The notes below the pieces were generated by a model. The model was not told the DNA's origin. It saw only the letters and a program-made list of their open reading frames with translations, and made no database searches. The translations under genes and the position numbers were made by a program. 64,000 nt of DNA from an uncultured Eubacteriales bacterium (lineage in GTDB: Bacteria > Bacillota > Clostridia > Oscillospirales > Oscillospiraceae), in NCBI GenBank assembly GCA_900321275.1, contig ONVI01000005.1, positions 19,108 through 83,107 of the forward strand, in the 5' to 3' direction. Positions 29,731-39,131 of the stretch are shown piece after piece (the first letter of the stretch is position 1; each line of letters starts with the position of its first letter).

Positions 29731-31002
29731 TCAGCGCTCTGCCGGCGCTGCCTCCATCGGCGGAAGAGCCATATAGCCGTGCGCCTCTGTGTTCCAGATC
29801 GGAAGGCCGCACACCTCAAACTTGAACGCGTGTCGTATGTAATCCAGAGGAATCCGGCGGCCCAGCTCGTCGCTGCGGTAAACGCCCAGACCGGCGTAAA
29901 AGTTCCCTTTTGCTATGTTGTCCAGCGGCAGGGAGAGGCAGACAATCTGTTCTCCGACGCCGTCCGTCTCTATCGCAGGCGACCAGGCCGTCGCAAGACC
30001 GACGTCCGCCTCGCTGCGCAGCGTAAGCCGGAAAAGCAGCGGCGGCGCAGGTTTTGTCGTGCGCAGAACCAGACGCATGCGCAGTGCTTCCCCCTTTTCA
30101 TATACGGCGGTGATCTTATCCGTCAGGGTGAGCCTTGTCATCAGCACGCCGGTATCGACAGCGCGACGGGAGTGGGATTTGAGATTCAGATCCATATCGG
30201 TCTCATGCTCACCGAGACTGTGATCCAGATATGCGGCGATCGCACGCTCCGTATCACCGTCAAAGATGACGCGGCCGCGATCGAGCACAATGCAGCGATC
30301 GCAGAGCTGGCGGATGGTGCTCATATTGTGGCTGACATACAGGACGGTCCGGTTTTCTTCATCCGCCGCCCGACGCATGCGCGCAAGGCATTTCTGCTGG
30401 AAGGCCATGTCGCCGACGGCGAGCACTTCGTCCATAATCATGATTTCGCTTTGCAGATGTGCCGCGACAGAGAAAGCCAGTTTTACAAACATACCGGAAG
30501 AATAGCGCTTTACAGGCGTGTCAATGAATTCCCGCAGCTCGGAAAAATCAATGATATCCTCCAGACAGGCGTCGATTTCGCTGCGGCTCATGCCGAGAAT
30601 GGCGCCGTTCATATAGATGTTTTCCCGGCCGGTCATTTCTCTGTGAAAACCGGTTCCCACCTCCAGCATGGAGGAGACGCGGCCCCAGATATCTATTTCA
30701 CCCTCGGTGGGAGCGGTGATCCGGCAGATGATCTTCAAAAGCGTGGATTTCCCGGCACCGTTTGCCCCGATAATCCCGATGCGTTCCCCGCGATGAATGT
30801 CAAGATCCACGCCGTCCAGCGCCCAGAAGAATTGGCCGGCTTGGTCGGTGCTTGTGCCGATGCGCTGGTTCGGATCGTCTCTGCCGCGCCTGCGGGCCCA
30901 CCAGGACTGCAGATCCTGCTGAAGCGTCTGGTGATTGATGAGACCGAGTCGATATTGCTTTTTGACTCCCCGCAGACGGAGAGAGAGATTCTGTTCATCC
31001 AT
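29731..31002 (-). CDS. Polysaccharide ABC exporter ATPase (Wzt/TagH type)
   Basis: A 423-residue protein. Residues 1-245 are an ABC ATPase: GANGAGKST (Walker A), the Wzt-typical KRYSSGMFVKLAFSVAAHL signature and IMIMDEVLAVGD (Walker B). The remaining 170 residues resemble the Wzt C-terminal beta domain, which in O-antigen exporters reads the chain-end modification. The start at 31002 follows GAGGA; the longer frame runs into the permease gene. It lies 10 bases behind the permease gene, forming a two-component exporter. The substrate (wall teichoic-like polymer or capsule) is unknown, as no glycosyltransferase is nearby. Confidence 0.9.
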   Translation of the reverse strand: MDEQNLSLRLRGVKKQYRLGLINHQTLQQDLQSWWARRRGRDDPNQRIGTSTDQAGQFFWALDGVDLDIHRGERIGIIGANGAGKSTLLKIICRITAPTEGEIDIWGRVSSMLEVGTGFHREMTGRENIYMNGAILGMSRSEIDACLEDIIDFSELREFIDTPVKRYSSGMFVKLAFSVAAHLQSEIMIMDEVLAVGDMAFQQKCLARMRRAADEENRTVLYVSHNMSTIRQLCDRCIVLDRGRVIFDGDTERAIAAYLDHSLGEHETDMDLNLKSHSRRAVDTGVLMTRLTLTDKITAVYEKGEALRMRLVLRTTKPAPPLLFRLTLRSEADVGLATAWSPAIETDGVGEQIVCLSLPLDNIAKGNFYAGLGVYRSDELGRRIPLDYIRHAFKFEVCGLPIWNTEAHGYMALPPMEAAPAER

Positions 31003-31012
31003 AGCCCAATCC

Positions 31013-31846
31013 TCAAACCGTGTCCATGAAGGTGCGCTCAACATGGTTGAAAATGACGATACCTGCCAGCGCCGCCGCGACCGTGAAGAAAAACGAGTAT
31101 GCAAGCGACGCGGAACTGACATCTCCGACGCCGAAGAGAATATGTCGAAACAGCTCGATCACGGGTGAAACCGGGTTTATGAGAATATACCGGCGCAGGC
31201 TTGCGTCAACCGCGCTGAGAGGATAAACCACCGGGGTGGCGTACATCCAGAGCGTCATGCCGAAATCCAGCAGGACACGAAGATCGCGGTATTTTGTCGT
31301 CAAACTTGAAATGATGAGCCCTGTCCCCATTCCCATCACACCGAGCAGGAGCAGCAGGAAAGGAAGCAGAATCCAGATGCTCCACAGGGGATGGACAAGT
31401 CCCTGAAAGCTGTACCACAGCAGCAGGGCAAAAACCAGAAGCATCTGGATCAGGAAGAGAATCGCGTTTCCGAGAACATTTGACACCGGTATAACGAGGC
31501 GGGGGAAATAGACCTTCCCGAATAGATAGGCGTTATCGGCAAAGGTCGACGCGTTTTTCACGACGCAGCCCGAAAAAAAGGACCAGATCGCATGGCCGCT
31601 GAGATAGAACAGGAGCTGGGGAACGCCGTCCGTACTGAGCTTGGCGATATTTCCGAAAAGAACGACGTAGGTAATGCCTGTCAATAGCGGATTGATGATC
31701 AGCCAGAGCGGGCCGAGGATCGTCTGCGTATAGGTGACGATGAAGGAGCGGCGCGTAAACAGCCAGACAAGATCGCGGTACTGCCAGAGCTCCCGCAGCT
31801 TCAGATCAAATAAACCCTGTTTCGCGCTGATGTGGGTATGCTGCAC
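31013..31846 (-). CDS. Polysaccharide ABC exporter permease (Wzm/TagG type)
   Basis: A 277-residue membrane protein with about six hydrophobic segments and the ABC-2 family pattern: YRDLVWLFTRRSFIVTYTQTILGPLWLIINPLL near the N-terminus, and LRRYILINPVSPVIELFRHILFG near the end. The start codon is GTG at 31846, with AGGAGG eight bases upstream. It pairs with the ATPase gene just downstream. The HprK-like gene lies 27 bases upstream, so the three are probably one operon. Confidence 0.9.
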   Translation of the reverse strand: MQHTHISAKQGLFDLKLRELWQYRDLVWLFTRRSFIVTYTQTILGPLWLIINPLLTGITYVVLFGNIAKLSTDGVPQLLFYLSGHAIWSFFSGCVVKNASTFADNAYLFGKVYFPRLVIPVSNVLGNAILFLIQMLLVFALLLWYSFQGLVHPLWSIWILLPFLLLLLGVMGMGTGLIISSLTTKYRDLRVLLDFGMTLWMYATPVVYPLSAVDASLRRYILINPVSPVIELFRHILFGVGDVSSASLAYSFFFTVAAALAGIVIFNHVERTFMDTV

Positions 31847-31873
31847 GGTATTACCTCCTGTACTTCGCGGCCG

Positions 31874-32617
31874 TCAGCGTTCGGAGTCTTTGCACATGGC
31901 ACGGAAACTGACCCGCGCCGCTTCAGGCTCCATATTGCAGCCGAGGCGATACAGCCTTGTCATCCTTCCGAGGCGGCCGATCAATTCCAGCGTACGCAGC
32001 ATGGGCCGCGCATCGTCCGGCCGGTTGCACTGCGCAAGCAGCACGGGAAGCGCGTCGCGGAAACTCACGGGTTCAATATGATTGTGCGTATCTCTCTCCA
32101 GAATACAGATGGCCTCCAGCGGAAGGATTTCGTTTCTTCCGTATTTTTCTTTTCCGCGCCAGGGCGTGCCGCAGGCGTATGCGCGATCGTTTTCGATACG
32201 CAGAAGCGGCTTGTCCCCGTTGAGGATGTGGGCACCCGGTATTTCCGAAAGCCAGAGACGGCTGTGTGTCGTCTTGCCGGTTCCTGACGGGGCGGTGAAG
32301 AGGTAGGCCTTTCCGTCATAGGCCAGGGCCGAACCATGATATAACAAGATGTCGTGATCCAAAAGGGCTGCGGCAATCTTGCGATAGACGGCAAGCGTCT
32401 CCAGGTAGGCGTCGGAATAGCCGCGCTGGGGCAGACCCTCCAGCTCGTCCTCCCGGAGAGCCGTGAAGCGTTCGCGCGCAATGTCTTCGGGATCCATGCG
32501 GATCTCGACAAGGGGCGCTTCATCGCAGAAATAGCCCGCACAGTATCGCGCGGTGCTTTCATATAACGCTGATATCCGTATCGGAATACCCGCGAGAGAG
32601 ATCACAAATGTAGTCAT
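31874..32617 (-). CDS. HprK-like (HPr kinase/PEPCK-fold) protein
   Basis: A 247-residue protein. Its centre has a P-loop of the HprK/PEPCK kind, LFTAPSGTGKTTHSRLW, followed by HILNGDKPLLRIENDRAYACGTPWRGK, where the aspartate and GTPWxGK motif are typical of HprK-like kinases. The N-terminal 100 residues are not a known HprK domain, so it is not the carbon-control HPr kinase. Such stand-alone proteins occur in polysaccharide and modified-peptide gene clusters. Here it precedes a Wzm/Wzt exporter pair and may phosphorylate the exported polymer or a protein; this is inference. AAAGGA precedes the start. Confidence 0.75.
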   Translation of the reverse strand: MTTFVISLAGIPIRISALYESTARYCAGYFCDEAPLVEIRMDPEDIARERFTALREDELEGLPQRGYSDAYLETLAVYRKIAAALLDHDILLYHGSALAYDGKAYLFTAPSGTGKTTHSRLWLSEIPGAHILNGDKPLLRIENDRAYACGTPWRGKEKYGRNEILPLEAICILERDTHNHIEPVSFRDALPVLLAQCNRPDDARPMLRTLELIGRLGRMTRLYRLGCNMEPEAARVSFRAMCKDSER

Positions 32618-32666
32618 GAAACAGATCCTTTTTCCTTTTTTGCCCGTTTGAAGAGTCTGAGAATCG

Positions 32667-32699
32667 GAAAACCGCCCATCAAAACTGATGAGCGGCTTT
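32667..32699 (-). terminator. Terminator of rnpB
   Basis: On the minus strand CCGCTCATCA pairs with TGATGGGCGG (one G-U pair) and is followed by TTTT. It lies just after the RNase P RNA 3' end. Confidence 0.85.
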
Positions 32700-32704
32700 G
32701 ATAT

Positions 32705-33050
32705 GAGTCGGTCTGTAAGCCGGGTTCTGTCTTAAACGACCATCTATCTAGTCCCGCTGTTGCCAACGGGATCAAGCCACCTCCTGGGGACGGCCGGGCC
32801 GGCCTTGTGTCCCCGTACCACGGTGTTGCTCCGGATAGAGTTTACAGCGTCCACATGTCTCCATGCGACGGGTGGGCTCTTACCCCACCTTTCCACCTTG
32901 ACCGGGATTGCTCCCGGCTGACTATTTCTGTTGCACTTGTCCGAGGGTCACCCCTGGCGGGCGTTACCCGTTATCCTTGCCCTGTGGAGCCCGGACTTTC
33001 CTCACGCACAGGCTTTCGCCCCGTGCCCGCGGTCGTTCGGCCAACTCACG
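32705..33050 (-). ncRNA. rnpB: RNase P RNA, bacterial class A
   Basis: Read on the minus strand, the conserved P4 region CGTGAGGAAAGTCCGGGC lies near the 5' end and ACAGAACCCGGCTTACAG near the 3' end. Together they form the hallmark pseudoknotted core, and AGGGTAAGAG-type and ACAGAAA-like segments are present between. Several open frames across this stretch on the plus strand are accidental. The 5' end is set from the promoter, the 3' end from the terminator; both may be off by a few bases. It is the catalytic RNA that trims tRNA 5' ends. Confidence 0.95.
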
Positions 33051-33056
33051 TATGCT

Positions 33057-33085
33057 ATTTTACTCAGGTTTTGCCCGCAAGTCAA
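33057..33085 (-). promoter_or_regulatory. Promoter of rnpB
   Basis: On the minus strand TTGACT (33085-33080), a 17-base spacer and TAAAAT (33062-33057) place the start near 33050, matching the RNase P RNA 5' end. Confidence 0.75.
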
Positions 33086-33094
33086 CAATTTTTC

Positions 33095-33123
33095 TTGTAA
33101 TAAAATAAAGAAAGCGCTATAAT
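33095..33123 (+). promoter_or_regulatory. Promoter of murD
   Basis: TTGTAA at 33095-33100, a 17-base spacer and TATAAT at 33118-33123. Its -35 box lies only nine bases from the -35 box of the divergent rnpB promoter. Confidence 0.75.
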
Positions 33124-33156
33124 ATTTCAGTTGATGTTTGAAACGAGGTGATCGGC

Positions 33157-34539
33157 TTGACCCTTGACGAATATGTGGAGAGCCTGAAAGGAAAGCGTAT
33201 TGCCGCCATCGGGATCGGGGTGAGCAATCTCCCGCTGATCGAGCTCCTCCTGCGCAGCGGCTGCGACGTGACGGCCTGCGACATGCGGACGAGAGAACAG
33301 ATGGAGGGGGAGGCGGAGCGCCTCGAAGCCCTCGGCGCAAAGATGAAGCTGGGGCCGGATTATCTGGAAGAGCTGGATCATGACGTCCTGTTCCGCACGC
33401 CCGGCCTCATGCCCTTCGAAGCGCATCTGGAGGCGGCGAAAGCGCGCGGGAGCTGTCTTACCTCCGAGATGGAGGCTTTTCTGTCCCTGTGCCCCTGCAA
33501 AGTGATCGCCATAACCGGCAGCGACGGGAAGACCACGACCTCCACCATTATTTCCGAGCTTTTGAAGGCCGCCGGATACCGGGTTCACCTGGGCGGCAAT
33601 ATCGGCAATCCGCTCCTGTGCGAAATCCCGGAGATCGGAGAAGATGACGTCGCGGTGATCGAGCTCAGCTCCTTCCAGCTTCACAGTATGTTTTGCCGTC
33701 CCGATATCGCCGTGGTGACCAATATCACCCCCAACCATCTGGATAAGCACAAAGACTATCAGGACTATATCGACGCGAAACGCGAAATCCTGCTGCATCA
33801 GGACGAAAACTGCCGCCTGATTCTGAATTTGGACGATGAACATACGCCCTATCTGTCCGGCTTTGCAAGGGCGCGTATTTCTCATTTCTCCGACCGGCAG
33901 TGCCCGGCAGACGGCGCCTGTCTCCGGGACGGCATGCTTGTCCGCGTGAAGGACGGGGAGGAGCGGCCTGTTTTGCCCGCAGCGGAGATCCGCCTCCCGG
34001 GCGAGCATAATGTTCTCAATTACCTGGCGGCTTTCGCGGCGACCGAAGGCATGGTTCCCGATGAAATCTGCGCGGAGGTGGCGCGGAGCTTCGGCGGCGT
34101 GGAGCATCGGCTTGAGATCGTCCGCACGCTTCACGGCGTTACCTATATCAACGATTCCATCGGAACGAGCCCCACCCGCACAATCGCGGGGCTGCGGGCC
34201 ATGCGGACAAAGCCCATCGTGATCGCGGGCGGCTACGACAAGCATCTGCCCTTTGACGAACTCGGCGACGCCCTCTGTGCGCTTGCCAAGGCGGTATTCC
34301 TGACAGGGGACACGGCGGAAAAAATCCGCGGCGCGATTCTCGCATCTCCCTATTATGCCGGGAGCGGCCTGCCTGTAGCGATGGAGGCGGATTTTCGATC
34401 GGCCGTTCTCGCGGCCTCGGCCGCTGCAGGGGAAGGGGACGTCGTCCTCTTTTCTCCGGCCTGCGCCTCCTTCGACCATTTTAAAAACTTTGCCGAACGC
34501 GGCAGAACATACAAGTCCATCATCATGGAGCTTGCATAA
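33157..34539 (+). CDS. murD: UDP-N-acetylmuramoyl-alanine-D-glutamate ligase
   Basis: A 460-residue peptidoglycan precursor enzyme that adds D-Glu to UDP-MurNAc-L-Ala. The N-terminal Rossmann part has IAAIGIGVSNLPLIELLL, the central ATPase motif is TGSDGKTTTS, and NHLDKHKDYQDYIDAKR and GGYDKHLPFDEL are typical of MurD. The TTG at 33157 is chosen because GAGGTGAT lies just before it; the GTG at 33148 lacks a site. It stands alone with its own promoter, away from the usual dcw cluster. The SDG in place of the usual TNG in the P-loop is a mild variation. Confidence 0.9.
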   Translation: MTLDEYVESLKGKRIAAIGIGVSNLPLIELLLRSGCDVTACDMRTREQMEGEAERLEALGAKMKLGPDYLEELDHDVLFRTPGLMPFEAHLEAAKARGSCLTSEMEAFLSLCPCKVIAITGSDGKTTTSTIISELLKAAGYRVHLGGNIGNPLLCEIPEIGEDDVAVIELSSFQLHSMFCRPDIAVVTNITPNHLDKHKDYQDYIDAKREILLHQDENCRLILNLDDEHTPYLSGFARARISHFSDRQCPADGACLRDGMLVRVKDGEERPVLPAAEIRLPGEHNVLNYLAAFAATEGMVPDEICAEVARSFGGVEHRLEIVRTLHGVTYINDSIGTSPTRTIAGLRAMRTKPIVIAGGYDKHLPFDELGDALCALAKAVFLTGDTAEKIRGAILASPYYAGSGLPVAMEADFRSAVLAASAAAGEGDVVLFSPACASFDHFKNFAERGRTYKSIIMELA

Positions 34540-34600
34540 ACGCTTCGGGCGGGGCGAAAAATCAGTTTCCGGCATAAAAAACGAAATAATGGGAGAAAGC

Positions 34601-35854
34601 ATGAAGATAGCAGATATCAAACCAGAAGTATACGAAATGGCAAAACGCGCCGAGCTGCGCCTGGGCGAACGCTTCCGGGAAATCGACGCCGTATCGGAGC
34701 AGAATACAAGAAAGATCATGCAGGCGTTTCAGAACCACCGGGTCTCGGACGCCTGCTTCGCCGGTACCACCGGCTACGGCTATGACGATCTCGGGAGAGA
34801 GACGCTGGATAAAATCTATGCGGAGGTTTTCGGCACCGAAGCCGCCCTCGTGCGCATCCAGTTTGTCAACGGCACGCACGCGCTGACGGCGGCGATGTTC
34901 GCGCTGGCGAAGCCGGGGCAGAAGATCCTCGCCGTCACCGGCACGCCGTATGATACGCTGCGTACGGCCATCGGCATCAGCGGCGACAGCTTCGGCTCCC
35001 TCAGCTTCTACGGCATCGAATACGGTCAGGTAGAGCTTGGGGCCGACGGCGGGCCGGATTACAGGGCCATCGCCGAAGCGGTGAAGGAGGAAAAGGTCGC
35101 TGGCGTCATGATTCAGCGCTCCCGCGGGTATGAGGATCGCAAGGCGCTCTCAGTCCGGGAGATCGGGAAAATCGTTGAGACCGTCAAGGCAGTCAATCCA
35201 AAGATCCATGTGATGGTGGACAACTGCTACGGCGAATTCACCGACACCCTTGAACCCGGCAACGTCGGGGCTGACCTCGTCGTGGGCTCGCTCATCAAAA
35301 ACCCCGGCGGCGGCGTCGCGCCCACCGGGGCTTATGTGGCCGGAAAAGCCGAACTCGTGGAGCGCGCCGCCATGCGGCTGACGACGCCCGGCATCGGCGG
35401 GGAGTGCGGCTCGAGCCTCGGCAACAACCGTCTGCTGTTCCAGGGCTTTTTCATGGCGCCGCATGTTGTGGCGCAGGCTTTGAAAACCGCCTGCTTCTGC
35501 GCGGCGATGATGGAGGAGATGGGGATCGAGAGCTCCCCGTCGGCGCTGGAGCCGCGCTCGGATATCATCCAGATGGTGAAGCTCGGCAGCCCCGAAAATA
35601 TGAAGCGCTTCTGCCTCGGCATCCAGGCCGGCGCGCCGGTGGACTCCTATGTCACACCGGAGCCCTGGGCCATGCCCGGCTATGACTGCGACGTGATCAT
35701 GGCGGCGGGCTCCTTTATCCAGGGCTCGTCCATCGAGCTCTCCGCCGACGGACCCATGCGGGAGCCGTATATCGCCTATATGCAGGGCGGTCTGACCTAC
35801 GAATCCGGCAAGCTCGGCATCATGATGGCGGTCAGCGCCATGTTGGACGGCTGA
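34601..35854 (+). CDS. Methionine gamma-lyase-like PLP enzyme (YnbB/aluminum resistance family)
   Basis: A 417-residue PLP-dependent enzyme. The PLP lysine lies in VVGSLIKNPGGGVAPTGAYVAG, and VDNCYGEF carries the aspartate and the tyrosine near the ring. The N-terminal AGTTGYGYDDLGRETLDKIYAEVFG is diagnostic of the family annotated as methionine gamma-lyase or aluminum resistance protein. The true substrate is not established; a C-S lyase activity is expected. The start follows GGGAGA. It lies between murD and the sporulation gene yunB, as in other Firmicutes where this family is near spore or wall genes. Confidence 0.85.
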   Translation: MKIADIKPEVYEMAKRAELRLGERFREIDAVSEQNTRKIMQAFQNHRVSDACFAGTTGYGYDDLGRETLDKIYAEVFGTEAALVRIQFVNGTHALTAAMFALAKPGQKILAVTGTPYDTLRTAIGISGDSFGSLSFYGIEYGQVELGADGGPDYRAIAEAVKEEKVAGVMIQRSRGYEDRKALSVREIGKIVETVKAVNPKIHVMVDNCYGEFTDTLEPGNVGADLVVGSLIKNPGGGVAPTGAYVAGKAELVERAAMRLTTPGIGGECGSSLGNNRLLFQGFFMAPHVVAQALKTACFCAAMMEEMGIESSPSALEPRSDIIQMVKLGSPENMKRFCLGIQAGAPVDSYVTPEPWAMPGYDCDVIMAAGSFIQGSSIELSADGPMREPYIAYMQGGLTYESGKLGIMMAVSAMLDG

Positions 35855-35890
35855 GACGCATATAGTTGGCGTGTGGGGGTGATGCTGCCC

Positions 35891-36565
35891 ATGCGCCGCA
35901 GATATTATCGGCCAAAGCAGAGATTCCGCTATATCAAAGGCCCGGCGTCGGTCTTGAGACGGGTCGGAACGGGGCTGACGCTTGTCCTGTTCTTTACCGG
36001 GCTTTGTATTTTCCTTTCCGGCGCTGCGATGTTTCTCAATCATATCTCCTGCCGCATTGCCGTCTCCGACGCCTGCGATATCGTGACCGGACAGGTCAAC
36101 GCCGTCGTCGCGCAGGTGATGGCGGAAGAAAACTATGACGGGGAGAGCTTTGTGCGCCTGGAAAAAAACGAAGCCGGGGAAGTAACCGCCGTCAGCAGCG
36201 ACATGTCCCATATCAACGCGCTGTCGGCCGAGATCCTGCATCGGGTGATCGACGCCACGGAAAACCGCACGCTGGAGGTCAGCGTTCCCCTCGGAAATCT
36301 CACGGGGGTGAGCCTGCTGATGGGCCGCGGCCCCGGTGTTCCGGTGGAGATCATCATGCTGACTTCCTCGCATGTGGAGTTTCAAAACAACGTGGTGACG
36401 GCGGGCATCAACCAGACCAAGCACCAGATCAATCTTGAGGTGGTCGTGGACATCGACGTTCTGATCCCCTGGGATACAGAGAGCGCGCAGGTCGTGACGG
36501 AGGTCCTGATCGCGGATGTGGTCGTGGTGGGCAAGGTGCCCGAGACCTATCTGAACATGCAATAA
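35891..36565 (+). CDS. yunB: Sporulation protein YunB
   Basis: A 224-residue protein. One membrane anchor (LTLVLFFTGLCIFLSGAAMFLN) follows a basic N-terminus. The rest is the YunB domain with FVRLEKNEAGEVTAVSSDMSHINALSAEI and VSVPLGNLTGVSLLMGRGPGVPVEI. In B. subtilis it is a sigma-E-controlled sporulation protein. ATG 35891 is chosen by spacing from GGGGGTGAT; ATG 35882 is the alternative. CATATAGT at 35859-35866 could be a sigma-E -10 box, but no good -35 is seen. ligA starts 12 bases after its stop. Confidence 0.87.
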   Translation: MRRRYYRPKQRFRYIKGPASVLRRVGTGLTLVLFFTGLCIFLSGAAMFLNHISCRIAVSDACDIVTGQVNAVVAQVMAEENYDGESFVRLEKNEAGEVTAVSSDMSHINALSAEILHRVIDATENRTLEVSVPLGNLTGVSLLMGRGPGVPVEIIMLTSSHVEFQNNVVTAGINQTKHQINLEVVVDIDVLIPWDTESAQVVTEVLIADVVVVGKVPETYLNMQ

Positions 36566-38554
<1,989 letters not shown>

Positions 38555-38558
38555 CAAT

Positions 38559-39056
38559 ATGGAGATGAATTACTGTATGCGCTGCGGCGCAAAGCTTGGC
38601 ACGCGGCCGCACCCGACGGACGGCACGGTCCCGTACTGTGAAAGCTGCGATGATTACCGCTTTCCGGTGTTCAGCACGGCGGTGGCCATGGTGGTGAGAA
38701 ATCCGGAGAAAACACGGGTGATGCTGGTCCGGCAGTATGGCGAGCCGCGGGAAGTCCTCCCGGCGGGCTATGTGGACAAGGGCGAGACTGCGGAACATGC
38801 CGTCCGGCGGGAGCTTATGGAAGAGCTCGGCCTTGAGGCGAGAGAACTCCGCTATCTGGGCAGCCATTACTATGAGCCTTCCGAGACGCTGATGCTGAAT
38901 TTTGCCGTGACCGTCGCGGAGACGGAGGCCCATCCCAATTTCGAGGTGGACAGCTGGCGCTGGTTTACGGTGGAGCAGGCGCGAAGCGCGGTTCGCCCCG
39001 GCGGTCTCGCCGCACGGCTTTTGAACGATCTGTATTCTGATACTATTTTTCCATAA
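38559..39056 (+). CDS. Nudix hydrolase with zinc ribbon (NudC-like)
   Basis: A 165-residue protein. A zinc ribbon (YCMRCGAKL...YCESCDDYR) precedes the Nudix box, GYVDKGETAEHAVRRELMEE followed by LG, which keeps all catalytic glutamates. The pairing of zinc ribbon and Nudix resembles the C-terminal part of NAD pyrophosphatase NudC, but it is shorter and lacks the NudC N-terminal domain. The substrate may be NAD or another nucleoside diphosphate. It follows ligA, an NAD user, by four bases; a link is tempting but unproven. The stop lies inside a palindrome. Confidence 0.85.
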   Translation: MEMNYCMRCGAKLGTRPHPTDGTVPYCESCDDYRFPVFSTAVAMVVRNPEKTRVMLVRQYGEPREVLPAGYVDKGETAEHAVRRELMEELGLEARELRYLGSHYYEPSETLMLNFAVTVAETEAHPNFEVDSWRWFTVEQARSAVRPGGLAARLLNDLYSDTIFP

Positions 39057-39126
39057 AACACTGTGTTTTATGGAAAAGGCAACGCGCGAACGCGCGCTGC
39101 CTGTTTTGTGCCAAAGGGCACAAAAC
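39051..39126. terminator. Three consecutive hairpins between converging genes
   Basis: CCATAAAACAC/GTGTTTTATGG (39051-39073, includes the Nudix stop), AGGCA..GCGCG/CGCGC..TGCCT (39077-39102) and GTTTTGTGCC/GGGCACAAAAC (39103-39126) follow without gaps. They probably stop transcription from both sides, since the PreA-like gene ends at 39132. Confidence 0.65.
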
Positions 39127-39131
39127 ACGTC

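Noticed and set aside
29728-31029. A 433-codon plus-strand frame
   Set aside because: It is opposite the ABC ATPase gene and starts inside the terminator hairpin.
32807-33122. Several short plus-strand frames
   Set aside because: They cross the RNase P RNA gene, whose conserved core explains the sequence.
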